A DNA stretch of 64,000 nt from Primula veris (taxonomy: Eukaryota > Streptophyta > Magnoliopsida > Ericales > Primulaceae), in assembly GCA_963682055.1 (NCBI GenBank), contig OY821740.1:15338814-15402813 (forward strand), given 5' to 3'. Under the pieces are notes generated by a model. The model saw only the letters and a program-made list of their open reading frames with translations, ran no database searches and was not told the DNA's origin. Both the position numbers and the translations under genes were made by a program. This document shows positions 10,959 through 23,200 of the stretch, piece after piece. The number at the start of each line of letters is the position of its first letter. The stretch's first letter is position 1.

Positions 10959-13900
10959 AGTGTTTTTTTTTCCCCTTTCTTTTGCGTTTTTTTTAGCACC
11001 CTGCTACTTCCCTTTTTTTTTTAAAACGAGGTTTTGTACTTTTGCAGTATTTAAGGTCGGTTTAGTTTTTTTTTTTTGTTTTGCTTATAAGATGCAGCAT
11101 TGTAGGGCAAAATTAAATTTGAGTTTATGTATTTATCTATCTCGGTAAATTAAAAAATATATAAGCTGGATGGAACACAGAGATCTCCGAATTTACATTT
11201 TTTTAAAATTACAAGAAACAAGGCCTTGGATAAAAGGATCAGAAAAGAAAAATATTGTGGCAAAAAAGTTACTTCAAAGAAAACTAATTAGGTGCTTGGA
11301 CATCATCATCATCCTTGTTAAGATTTTATTATAGTTAATTTTTTCTTTCATAGTAGTATGGAAAAATAATCATTTAGTACAAATTTGAAACTTTATTAAA
11401 GAAAATCCGATGTTAAAATCTATTTTAAAATTAGCTACGAATGCTCAATTAAGTTAATTTTTTTTTCCATTAGTGTTTATCATTGTTACATTGTCGTGTA
11501 CCGATTTTTAAACAAAAAACACAGATATTTATTTTTGATAATAAAGTTTGAAAGTATGTATTAACCATTAACTTTGCATAGAATTATCCATGTGTATTTG
11601 TTAGAGTCTAATAAAATTTCCAGTCCTTATAAATTGTTCTTTGAGTTTCATCTCTTTGGTACCAAACTACCAATAGTACCAACTGCACTGTTCTATGTTA
11701 AGTTTTAGATGACAATAACACTGATGATGCATGGTAGGAGATAATTACCGTACTTTTTTTTATTCGTACTATTACTTACAAGTTACAGTTTACAGCACTA
11801 TTTACCTCATATATAGTTAAAGATCGGATAATTAGGACGTCATCTCATGAATGGGATTGAGCAATAGTAGTACCATTTCTATGCACCTTTAAGTGTTAGA
11901 GAAGAAGATCTGAACATGATCATGTGGAAATTCCTAATCACTTGATCTTTCATACTTTTTGCTTTTTTAGTTAATAGAGATTGATAGAGGTTTTTCAACA
12001 GAAACATTACTTGGTCATTCACTAATTAACACCCTAGCTAGATGCCTATGTATATATGAAAATGTTTTCTTACAATGAAAAAGATCAATTCTGGATACAC
12101 TAGAAGAAAATGACTGTCTAATCACGGCGATCTGTGACAGAACAATTTGTGACAATTATACCGATGGATGGACAACGGATTATTGACCATAAAGGGACCA
12201 GTAACTTTGGAAAGGAAACAACGGTAGTCCGATGAACGCTTTTCTCATTTCATCATTTGTGAGGGTGTAAAGTGTGTGTTCAAATGGTTTAAGTCAAATC
12301 CAAGTCCATGACCAATTATATAAGAGAAATAATGATGTTGTTTTCCCCCCAGCAAATGTAGTGACTACTGGCAAGTATTATGCCGTTATCTTGAACCTAT
12401 GCGCGATGGGCTTCTGTTGTTAATGTGTAACACACCATGCGAAAGGAATTGGTTTCCATGACCAAGGCTTTGCCGAACAAAAATTCAATAATTAAATTTA
12501 AAAAAGAATAATGATTAAGATAATATTATTAAATCAACGACTACGTACGTGTTGTCAAATGCCACGACTAATTCTATGATAGAATGTTTGTGATTTTGCC
12601 CCAACAAATGTTTGTCCGTGGCTAATCAGTCACCGTAAACTAAGCGACAAGCATTCTCCCGTAATCTTAAAACTTATTTCATATTTGTACGGATTTCTGC
12701 CTATATTGTGAAATTATATGAAGGAGGTTGATTTCCGCGACCAGGGCTTTGCCACTATCACTTTACCATAAACCATTGCCACGCTATTTTCCATTAATTA
12801 GGGTTTTTGTTTTCACGATGGTTTTCTTTATTGATGTCAGGCTGTTTTCTTATAATGATAATAATTACTAACTCATTAGTAGTTTGGTCTGCTATTTATT
12901 CCAAGATATAAGTAATTTGGATCACGACTTATTAGTAATATAATCTGATGAAACTGTATTTTTATTAGTTTGTAATCCTTTGAGAATATATTGTGGTGAT
13001 GTTGAAACGTAATCGAGTACTCAAAAGGGAACACAGATATTTTATTTAATTATTTATTTTTGGTAAATTAGGGAACAGATCACTTGGTTTTTATTTCCAA
13101 ATCTTGAAGTGGGGCATTTGGTCCGCCTAAGCTTGCATGATGCACGAGCGGGCTGGACCACCATCACCACTTGGTGAATAACTTTATATACACATTACAT
13201 GCATGGGAAAATGATAAAAATGAAAAAAGTTAAAGGGAAAGAAAACAACAGCTTCTGCCTTTTTGTTCTAAGATTAGCTTGGTTTTCTATTGGGAATTGT
13301 AATATGTAGTGTAGTAGAATCGAAATCATAGATATGTCCGAGGAATGTTAAAAGCAAGGTCTGTTTATTTAGGTTCCGTCCCGAAAAGATAATAGACCTT
13401 TATAAATTATGTCCAGAAAATATAGTTTACTTGGCAATAAAATTCTACTGAAATTGACTTTAATTTGAAGATAAAATTTCATTTTAATCCTACCAGCAAT
13501 ATTTCTGCAGCTTATTATCAAAAAATAAACACAGCCAGTTCAGCTTAAAACATAGACCAGATAAGCATAAGTTTAGTCCAAAATAAGTGGGTACAGTTTC
13601 GATGGTTTTAGACTCTCAAGTCTTATACTATTAACTAACTAGCCACTAGTTTCTAGTGTCTAGTGATAGATATTTATCTTCCTTCAGATCTAGCTAACCA
13701 AATATGACTAACATTTTGATGCTTGAACTAGCCAACATGCAATTACAGTTCATCCATAAAAGTCGTATTTATTTTTTTATAATTACTTACTGATTATATA
13801 CAATACAGGAGTATTTAATTAAATGAGTCATGATTATGTAGGCTTGTAGCATCAAAATGCAGATAAATTATCAATATAATTACTTAATTAGTGCATAATT

Positions 13901-16333
13901 TAAGGAAGGGTGACAGTTTCTGAAGAAGAAAAAAGGAGTTGGAGAGTGTGTGAAGGGGAAGTGAATGGATTGAATGATTGCTTATAGGTGGGCTTTGGTG
14001 CTTAACATGATTATTAGCACACGAGTGACAACTGGATTTTGGAAAAAAAGTTTAAAATCTTGATATAGTCCCTTTCTCATTAAAGATTAGTAAAAGCAAC
14101 TTTAAATATGAATTCATGACCAACTTTTAGGCATCCTAATGATGAATCACATATCATGTTTAGCCGGCAAATCCCGGATTAGAGGAATAAGCACCATGAC
14201 ATAGATTGCATACACTATGCTACATGCACGTTCACCTAACGATATATATGTATCTAAAAGGCTTTCATTATAATTATTTTGGTTGACAATTGTTTTCCTC
14301 TGAACAATTGAACTATTATCCACTAAACATTAGTTATTTCTTTGTCTCTTTATTATATTAATAATAATGTTACTGTAATAATAATGTCTCAAAATAAAAC
14401 TGGAATATCAATGCGTAGGTCTTTCATTATAAGATGACCATGGTCATACAATTACAAGAAAATGTCAGTTTATCATCATACGTCATGTTACTAAATTTAG
14501 CAACACTCAGTTTACCATCAGTTTACAACAAAGCGTCTGATGGATTTTTTTGTAATGTTAAGTATTTCAGTATGAGAGCTTGCTTATAAATTGAGGGGTT
14601 ATATGTTTGCTTGTAGTTTCTGAATCAAATTGTGAAATATAAATTGATTCTAACATGATTTGGTAGGGAAAACATAGAATCTTAAGTTTGCACACTTTGT
14701 AATTAGATTGGGATGGGATATAAAGTCTTAATTATGAGCTATGTTGGTTCGAGTCTTGTTCATTATGTTAGGCAACAAATTAATACTGGTACGTACTCTT
14801 GCCAGTTATGGAGCTGCAGACCATGAATTAGAGGACTTGGCAACAAATAATTAAAAGATCAATCTTTTATCTATACTTGCGGTATGTAGAACAAGTTCAT
14901 AGTAGGAGTTCAATTGCTAACACTAATAGTTAAGAAGAAAAGACTCGAAAACATGTGGTTGGGGGAATTTGTGGGGTTTATATGCGATATCATCCAAACC
15001 AGAAAAATACAACCAATATGTATTATGGAGATGATTATTTTAATTAATTAGGTAGGGATTGAAACAACCTGACCCATGATTTGATTAAAGGGACGAAAAG
15101 TTGATTGCTGAAATTGTTGCTGGTCATTCTTGTTGGTTTGAATATTAGAGTAGGGTAAAAGGGGAGCTACTAAATTTAGATAATGTGGATGGAAAAATTA
15201 TGCAGATTGGGTTAATTACATCGATTAATTAGTGAAATGTGATGTGAAGTGAACTTTGACGGGAAATACAAAAGCGGGCAAGTCGAAACGTCTACATTTG
15301 TTGATCAACGCACGGTATATGACAAAAAAATAATTAAAATAACAGTTTTGCACACAAGCGAACCACATGACAATCACAAGAATAAACTGAAGAAAAGGTT
15401 GTTACTCGACGTGTGACGTATTGACCACCAAGATGATCAAGTACTTTTGAGAACAATTTCTCTCTAGCTTATTGAATACGCAGTCAAAGAATATTAAAGA
15501 AAAAGGAAGATAAAACAATGTTTTAAGAAACACCAGTGCAGGAAGGGAAAATTAGAAAGATAGAGATGGGAAAAGATGGCCCAAAAATGGGCTACCCAAG
15601 GAGTAACACTACCGTACACGAGACACTCGTTTCATTGAAAAATGATATGTTATCGACTAAAAACTCATCATCTGTTAATAAAATCAAAAATAACTATTCA
15701 AAATTAGAAATACAAAGTTATATTGGTTGGCAACACCCCAGTGTACCAGATTCTTAAAATTGTTTTCCGTACCTAAGTGAACAATGTGTGGATGGTAATT
15801 TTTTGGATAGAACTATAACGAATCACTTTTCAAAAAAAAAAAAACTAATGAATTGGTTAACACTAATCAACTTAGTTACATAGTGTATTTGCCACAACAT
15901 ACAAAAGAAGATCACAGAGAAAGAAAAAAAGAGAGAAATTTAACAAGAGTCGTTCCTTTTAGTACAGCGTCTCTTTCTTTTTATCAAGGTTTTTGTTAGT
16001 GCTACTTTAGTAGTATCATTTACTTAAATAGTACTATATCGTTCACTTTGGTAAAAATATTTTAAAAAATGTAAAAAAACAAAAACAAAATTATTATATA
16101 AAATTCGAACAGCCATAGCCACGTTAGTCATCGCCACCCCGAGATCATTTATATATTATTTAATAATAATGTTTTTCTAATATAAAGTTCAAGAGGATCT
16201 ACATACAACCAGAAACTCCATTTACGTAACAAAATGCGTTGAGCATATAATTTCGAAACTTCGTACCTAATTACCTATAATAAAACATACCACGGAATCA
16301 TGTATCTTTATTTACGCCAAGACTACTAGAAAC
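10959..16333. other. AT-rich region upstream of LAX2-like gene, eroded transposon ends only
   Basis: There is no convincing gene in 5.4 kb. At 12099 the sequence CACTAGAAGAAAATG resembles the CACTACAAGAAA terminus of CACTA transposons. Nearby phrases recur in altered form (TTTCCATGACCAAGGCTTTGCC at about 12450 and TTTCCGCGACCAGGGCTTTGCC at about 12730), suggesting an eroded element in 12.1-12.8 kb, but I cannot find the matching far end. The 73-codon frame at 15536 has no recognisable content. Confidence 0.4.
14449..14560. mobile_element. Possible short CACTA-like MITE
   Basis: The left end ATTACAAGAAAATG and the reverse complement of the right end, ATTACAAAAAAATCC, form an imperfect inverted repeat around about 110 bp of non-coding DNA. 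No clear target duplication is visible, so this stays tentative. Confidence 0.3.
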
Positions 16334-16338
16334 CCTAC
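16334..16338. repeat. Target site duplication CCTAC, left copy
   Basis: CCTAC directly abuts the left LTR of the copia element and recurs at 26524-26528 directly after the right LTR. Five base pairs is the usual length for copia integrases. Confidence 0.92.
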
Positions 16339-17599
16339 TGAAATTCCTATCCGTTGTTCTAGATGCAGTTTTGCAGTAAGGTTCCAAGTGGGGTTGGAAC
16401 TGCAGTTGGAACCAAGTGTATACGGTTCCAAGTGAGGTTGGAACTGCAGTTGGAACCAAGTGTATTAATGGACAGAACTGTTTTAAAATTAAATGTACTT
16501 GGAAATAATTCACACGCACATTTAACAACGGAGTTCACCTAACTAGGCTACGTCTCCGGGGCACTTACCCAGATTATGATATTATAAAAAGCTTACAATA
16601 TATGACTCAAGTCTTAATGAAAAACTTAGACTCCCTCTATGTTTTTCTGCCTATCACTATATTGCTCCTACTCTATAACTATCACTTATAAATCAATGGC
16701 ATCCCACCATTGTTTTCTTTTTAAAGCTCACGTGTATTCTCTCTAGAAAATAAGTTCTTTATAATTTAGAACACACACCTTTACAAGCTTAAGTTACTAA
16801 GTATATAAACAAGTAAAAACAATCTTCTATCTTCAATATCTTTTGATTGCTTTTGACTTGGTTGATTAGCTTCAATCTCTCCAAGTATCACGAGATTCTT
16901 CAGCATGGATTGACTCTAATCATCTTTGATTAATACCTGTTTAGTAACACACTTGAAAGTAGGAGTTAATCTTTTCCTTTGAAAGGAAACATATAAAGAT
17001 ATGATCTCTTAAAGATAATATCTTTTCATAAACATATGAAACATTTAACTCCACATATCAATCAATCTTTATACATATCTTTACTGAATATTATAAGAAT
17101 CAAAAGATTGAATCAAGTGATAAGGACAAGCATAAGAATAGAGATATATATATTAAAAGGAAACATAACCTTATAAACTAATCTCTTTATATCTTTTATA
17201 AAACATCTTTCCTTAACACATTAATATTCTCAATAAACACATATACACGTTTAAGACCTTATGAGAATATATCCTACATACTTTAAAACAAATGATTAAC
17301 ATTAAACAAGTAGTAATGTAGAATAATGAAACAAGACAGAATTCTGTTTTAACAGCAGGTTGAACTGTGGTTGCAACTGAGGTTGCAACTGGTACTTGAA
17401 ACCTGTCACCACAGGTTGTAACTTAGGTTGCAACCAGTACTTGAAACCTAATACTACTAACTTAGTAGGTTGTAACTGAGGTTGCAACTGGTACTTGGAA
17501 CCTGTCAATCCTGTCTTAGTTCTTAATAACAGTTAGGATTTATTTAGTAAAAACCAATAGACAATTAACAATATTTAGACCAGAAATCTGGTCCTAACA
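16339..17599 (-). repeat. 3' LTR of the copia element
   Basis: It is 1261 bp, beginning TGAAATTCC and ending CCTAACA on the plus strand. It carries two motif-rich zones (16380-16458 and 17357-17491) with GTTGCAAC and GTTCCAAC palindromes. Compared with the other LTR it has one extra 12-bp motif unit near 17365 and two base differences (near 17273 and 17394). Confidence 0.95.
17357..17491. repeat. Palindromic 12-bp motif array in the 3' LTR
   Basis: Three clusters (17357-17391, 17412-17435 and 17467-17491) each hold two or three octamers of the type GTTGCAAC, GTTGTAAC or GTTGAAC spaced about 12 bp. GTTGCAAC is its own reverse complement. Matching clusters occur at 16380-16458, 19254-19277, 19895-20030, 21950-22018, 23604-23638 and 23667-23700, and in the other LTR. 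Confidence 0.85.
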
Positions 17600-17612
17600 A
17601 TCTCCCCCTTTG
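17600..17612 (-). promoter_or_regulatory. Polypurine tract of the copia element
   Basis: On the minus strand AAAGGGGGAGAT lies directly upstream of the 3' LTR, as needed for plus-strand DNA priming. Similar G5-rich tracts occur further in at 17681-17690 and at 17954-17970. The latter shares the preceding TGACAAA. Confidence 0.85.
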
Positions 17613-17983
17613 TCATTGGTTTTGACAAATCAATAAAGTTTATAAAACATCCCAACCACCTGCAAATTCAATATCAGTAAGCTCCCCCTGTATTTTAGAA
17701 TTGCAGGCAAATTATATAAGCACAATGTATGTGCACACAGTAAGTTTTCAGACCTGTTTCAAGTTTAAAGACATTTCTACTTCAACAAGATATCAAGATA
17801 CTTTCAGAAGGAAACTGCAGAATTATTAAAGCCACACAGATTAAAACCAAACAGGCTAAAATTGTCTTAATACAGCATAATTGAAAAACAGAATAAAACA
17901 GAATAAAGTCTTGAAAACATCAAAATGAAACTGAACAGCAAAACATAAACTTCACTCCCCCTATTTGTCAGCAACCATTGGAA

Positions 17984-19255
17984 TTAGTCACTTGGAATAT
18001 CACACTGTGGGGGTCTTTCTCTTAGAGGATTCTGCCTGACTACTTCTTCATCTTCTTCATTGTCATCCTCACTACTGATTGAAAAACCATCACTATCACC
18101 ATCATCCTCACTCTCAATAATATCCACCAGCAGCTTATTGATTTGATAATCATCAGCATCCAATTCAGCTCTCCTTTCTTGATTATAAGCCAGCTTTTGG
18201 AGTAAGTACCACTTTACTCCTTTCTTCTTTGCTGAAGGAGCAGTTGAAGGTTCTTCCTCTTTTTCTTTCCCTTTGTCACCAGAAATGTCATTGACATGTC
18301 CTTCTTTTAGTAGTTTGGCAGAAATATAGAGAGCAGAGGGACAATCTGTGATTGGTTCATTAGTGATACTAATGGGAGAATCTCTATTCATAGAAGCAAC
18401 TTGACCCAGAATTATACTAGAAATTAGGCAGGGGAATGGAAGCAAAATGGATGATGAATTATCATCACTGAAATCCCTTATAAGGTTAAAGATATGATGG
18501 CCAAAGTTTATGGGTAGAGAAGACATAATCTTATACAGAAAGATGGCCATATCTTTGTTAACTCTAGAGGGTTGTTTGGTAGGAGTCCAGTTGAACCTAG
18601 CAATTTTGTGCAAGACAGCAGCACAAAGTGTGAGAGAGGATGTTTTGATGGAAGTACCATCATAGCTAGTGTTCTTTCCAGTTAGAACCAGAGCAATAAC
18701 TTCCATATCATATTCAGCATTGTCCACAGAAGAATTGGGTGTATTCAAACAGTTATTGATCAACTCAGGTGTAAAGTCTAAAGTTATTCCCCTCAGAAAG
18801 ACCCTTCCAAACATAGGATTACTTTTATCAAATACACCACTAGTCAAGTTGGCATAAAATTCTTTAACAACAGCAGGATAGTAGGAATGAGCATAAGAAA
18901 TAGTGTCTCCTAATCCAACAGCAGAGAGTAGTTTTTCAACATACACTTGTATGTGTGGATAACTAACCAAATTAAGCCTTCTTTCACAATGTATTTCTTT
19001 ACTAGAGTAAGCCCTAAATCTCCTATAAGATTTTCTACTCCAGAATCTAGGATCAACTTCATTAAACCTGGGAACAAACTCAAACTTATCTTTTAGAGGC
19101 TCATTCTCAGGATTTCTCCTAGCACGTTTTTTAGTCCTATGTTTCTTAGAAGAAGAGGACTCATTTACCTTTGCCTTAGAGCTAGGACTGGTTGGAGTTT
19201 TGTTCATGAAGTCCCTTAGAGTGCAGTCATCATCAGAATTGGGGTTCGTAGACAT
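17984..19255 (-). CDS. Additional ORF of the copia element, plant-transposon-protein-like
   Basis: The frame is intact, 423 residues, downstream of pol in the same orientation. Residues about 30-47 are strongly basic (KKHRTKKRARR), fitting a nuclear localisation signal. Residues about 85-300 include FYANL, FGRVFLRG and DFTPELINNCL, in the order I associate with the plant 'putative plant transposon protein' domain (Pfam Transposase_32 type), a family with no proven activity. The last 50 residues are very acidic (ESEDDGDSDG, EDDNEEDEE). I see no signal peptide or transmembrane segment, so an envelope role is not supported despite the env-like position. The 22 bases directly 5' of the start codon are copies of the palindromic motif found across the element. 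Function is unknown. A nuclear nucleic-acid-binding role is inference from charge and position. Confidence 0.75.
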   Translation of the reverse strand: MSTNPNSDDDCTLRDFMNKTPTSPSSKAKVNESSSSKKHRTKKRARRNPENEPLKDKFEFVPRFNEVDPRFWSRKSYRRFRAYSSKEIHCERRLNLVSYPHIQVYVEKLLSAVGLGDTISYAHSYYPAVVKEFYANLTSGVFDKSNPMFGRVFLRGITLDFTPELINNCLNTPNSSVDNAEYDMEVIALVLTGKNTSYDGTSIKTSSLTLCAAVLHKIARFNWTPTKQPSRVNKDMAIFLYKIMSSLPINFGHHIFNLIRDFSDDNSSSILLPFPCLISSIILGQVASMNRDSPISITNEPITDCPSALYISAKLLKEGHVNDISGDKGKEKEEEPSTAPSAKKKGVKWYLLQKLAYNQERRAELDADDYQINKLLVDIIESEDDGDSDGFSISSEDDNEEDEEVVRQNPLRERPPQCDIPSD

Positions 19256-19277
19256 GGTTGCAACTGGGGTTGGAACC
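19254..19277. repeat. Palindromic motif pair abutting the second-ORF start codon
   Basis: On the plus strand CAT (the start codon complement) runs straight into GGTTGCAACTGGGGTTGGAACC, one GTTGCAAC and one GTTGGAAC. The motif therefore occupies the immediate 5' leader of the second ORF. Confidence 0.8.
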
Positions 19278-20229
19278 TTACTTAGAACCTTGAAGAGGAT
19301 TTTTTCAGAGACCTAGGTTTTAACAGTTTAGAGAGAGAGAGAGATATTCTGTAAATTGTAGTTAATATGGGATAGTAAAAGAAGTTTATATAAAGAGCAA
19401 TTAAGTCCATATCTTTTTGAAATAGGAAATAGATACATGCAAATCAATTAAGGAAAAGATTTTGGCTTAAAAATAGGAAGTATTTTATCAACAGAATTTT
19501 GAAAAATAAATCATACTATGATCACGAAAGAAAACAGATGGCATTAAGATAAATTCAGCCAATTAAACAGATAAACATTCCTTTTTCAAAACAGATTCAT
19601 CCAAAATTTGAAAATTCAAAAATTGAAGCTTTAAGGAAATTTGACTTGATTCAAGATAAAGAACACTTAAACAGATATCTAACTTTTAGGAGAACAAAAG
19701 AAATCTAGCAATTTACTCACGAAAATATGTTTATCAAAGAATAACTCTAATAAAGATTAAATTTTAGGAGCTTAAATTGAGCAAATCCGTTTTTATTTCT
19801 ACACAAAAACTAGTTTGATGACCTCAGCAAGGAAAGAGTATAAGTGATGTCAAAATATTACAAGACTTTGTCTTGACAGCTATAACATAGACTGAGGTTT
19901 CAACAGATGTTCCAACTGAGCTTGCAACCAGTATTTTTAACACGAGGTTTCAACTGATGTTGCAACTGAACTTCCAACCAACTATAGAGAGTGTGAGGTT
20001 TCAACTGATGTTGCAACTGGACTTGCAACCATCATATAAAATTGCACTTTGTGCTTGCAACTCTATTACCAGAGAGGTTTTTTTTAAGGACAAGTTACCT
20101 CACATCTGTTTTTGAGACACCAAAAAGCGGCTTTTTCAAGACAAAAACATCATAGCTCAAAATAAGACTTTAACCTTAGAAATAAAACTTATTAAAGGTA
20201 CTCAATACAGACATATTTAGCAAAAGTAT
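19278..20229. other. Non-coding spacer between copia pol and second ORF
   Basis: AT-rich and without a long frame. It contains a GA run (about 19329-19343) and, at 19895-20030, three motif clusters. It may hold the promoter or leader of the second ORF, but I see no decisive TATA box. Confidence 0.5.
19895..20030. repeat. Three-copy repeat of the palindromic motif, ~50 bp period
   Basis: The clusters at 19895-19929, 19944-19979 and 19995-20030 each read GAGGTTTCAAC, then GATGTTSCAACTG, then CTTGCAACC or CTTCCAACC. The clusters repeat about every 50 bp, while octamers inside each are about 12 bp apart. The array lies just beyond the pol stop codon. Confidence 0.85.
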
Positions 20230-23200
20230 TCAATTAGATTGATAATGACATACCCCTATGTCACTTCTTAATGATTCAAACTTGTTTGTATCAAGGGGCT
20301 TTGTGAAAATATCTGCTAATTGTCTTTCAGTTGAAACATGTTCTAAAATTAAGCTCTTTTCTTCAACTAGTTCTCTAATAAAATGATGCCTTAGATCAAT
20401 ATGTTTGGTTCTGGAATGTTGAACTGGATTTTTAGCTAAATCTATAGCACTTTTGTTATCACAAAACAGAGTTAATATCTCTTGTTTAACATTATAATCA
20501 GTTAACATTTGTTTCATCCAAATAAGTTGAGTGCATCCACTTCCAGCTGCAACATATTCTGCCTCAGCAGTAGATAAAGATATGCAATTTTGCTTTTTAC
20601 TGAACCAAGAAACAAGATTGTTTCCAAAATAAAAACAACCACCAGAAGTACTCTTTCTATCATCTATGTTTCCTGCCCAATCTGCATCACAGTAGCCACT
20701 AAGAAAATGGTTTGTATCTTTAGAGTACCATAGGCCTAGATGAGGTGTTCCTTTTACATACCTTAGAATTCTTTTAACAGCTAGAAGATGAGATTCTAAA
20801 GGATTTGCTTGATATCTGGCACAAACTCCTACACTTAAGCAAAGGTCTGGTCTACTAGCAGTTAAATATAGCAAACTTCCAATCATGGATCTATAAAGAC
20901 TGGGACAAACACTTTTTCCTTTATCATTTTTAGACAGTTTAAGGGTAGTACTCATAGGGGTTCTCTTTTCTTTACTCTCACTTAGACCAAACTTCTTAAC
21001 AAGATTGTCTGCATACTTGCTTTGACATAGAAAAATCCCTTTCTCATTCTGTTTAACTTGCAATCCTAGAAAGTAAGTCAATTCACCTCCACCACTCATT
21101 TCAAATTCATTTTTCATATCAGAAATGAATTCTTCTATCCTATTATTAGAAGATGAGCCAAACACAATGTCATCAACATATATTTGAGCAACAATTATAT
21201 CCTTTGTAGTTTTCTTTGTAAACAGAGTTTTATCAACTCCCCCTCTTTTAAAACCTTTTTCAAGCAAAAACTTGGTTAATCTATCATACCAAGCTCTAGG
21301 AGCTTGCTTAAGACCATACAAGGCCTTTTTCAGCAAATAAACATGTTCAGGAAAGTTAGGATCTTCAAATCCCTTAGGTTGACTGACATAAACCTCTTCA
21401 TTAATCACACCATTAAGAAAAGCACTCTTTATGTCAAGTTGAAACAATTTAAAATCATACAGACATGCAAGAGATAGTAGCATTCTAATGGATTCAATTC
21501 TAGCTACAGGAGCAAAGGTTTCATCAAAGTCAATTCCCTCAATTTGTGTATACCCTTGAGCTACCAACCTAGCTTTATTCCTGATAATCACTCCATCCTC
21601 ATCACTTTTATTTCTAAAAATCCATTTAGTCCCTATAACATTTTTATTAGAAGGTCTGGGTACTAAATTCCATACATCATTTCTCTCAAATTGGGCCAAT
21701 TCATCCTGCATAGCTAAAATCCATTCACTATCTTCTAGAGCTTCTTTTATATTCTTAGGTTCTAACTGAGAGATATAACAAGCAAAGTGAACAACATTAT
21801 TTCTTTTACCTCTGGTTTTCATACCTGAAGTAACTTCTCCTATGACATTGTCCAGAGAATGATTTTTCTGAGTCCTTACATAGCGAGGCCTGCTAGTTGA
21901 CTGAGCATGAGAACTTTCTTCTTCTTCTTCAGATTCAGCAGCATTTTGGGTTTCAACTGTGGTTCCAACCTCAGTTACAACCTCAGTTGTAACCTCAGTT
22001 GCAACTGGACTTCCAACCACTCTGGGACTTCCAGTTTGTTGTGTTTCTTCTTTCTCTTTTTCTGTAGTCTCAGCCTGTTCATCATCACCTGTAATCTCAT
22101 CAACAGTTTTTAGGTCATCAAATAACACATTATAAGATTCCATAACACAGTTTGTTCTTTGATTGAAGACTCTAAATGCTCTACTATTCTGAGCATAACC
22201 AAGAAAGATCCCTTTATCACTTTTAGAGTCAAATTTACCAAGATGCTCTCTATCTCTGAGAATATAGCAAACACATCCAAAAACTTGAAAATACTTTACA
22301 TTGGGTTTTCTACCTTTCCAAATTTCATAAGCTGTCATGGAAGTACCTTTAGTAATATAAACTCTATTAACAATATGACAGGCAGTATTAACAGCTTCAG
22401 CCCAAAATCTATTGGCAAGTTTCTTAGAGTTAAGCATTACTCTAGCCATTTCCTGAATGGTTCTATTTTTCCTTTCAACTATGCCATTTTGCTGAGGAGT
22501 CTTAGGAGCAGAGAACTCATGACATATTCCTAAGGAGTTGCAGAATTCTTTAAACCTGATATTTTCAAATTCAGTTCCATGATCACTTCTAATCCTAGCA
22601 ATATTACCACTAGTGGAACCTTTTTCAACTTGCAGTTTTAAGCACAGAGTTTTGAATAGTTCAAAAGTTTCAGACTTATCCTTTAAGAACACTACCCAAG
22701 AGTATCTACAGAAATCATCTACAACTACTAGAATGTACTTCTTACCACCTATACTAGCAGTTTGCATAGGACCCATCAAGTCAATGTGAAGAAGTTCTAA
22801 GACTCTCTTAGTGTAGATTAGACTAGTACTTTTGTGAATACTTTTGGTTTGTTTGCCTATAGCACAATCACCACAGACACTTTGAGTTTTAGCACTAAGT
22901 TTAGGAATTCCTCTTATCAATTCCTTTTTAACAAGCTTATCTAAAGTTTTGTAATTCACATGCCCAAGCCTTTTATGCCAAATATCTACATTATTAGTAA
23001 TGGCTTGATTACACCTACTTTGAGGCACTTCTTTTTCAGCTTTTTCAAACACATAGCAACTGTTGGTTGATCTAACTCCAGTCATGATTAAATCATTGTT
23101 AAGATTAGTAATTAGACACCTTTCTTTGTCAAATTTAACAGTCATTTCATTATCACAGAGTTGACTGATACTAATAAGATTAGCTTTTAGACCATCTACA

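Noticed and set aside
12099..12800. Complete CACTA transposon
   Set aside because: Only one terminus-like sequence was found and no transposase or matching far end, so only an eroded fragment can be suggested.
17984..19255. Envelope-like protein
   Set aside because: No signal peptide, membrane span or furin-like site is visible. Basic and acidic low-complexity ends point to a nuclear protein.
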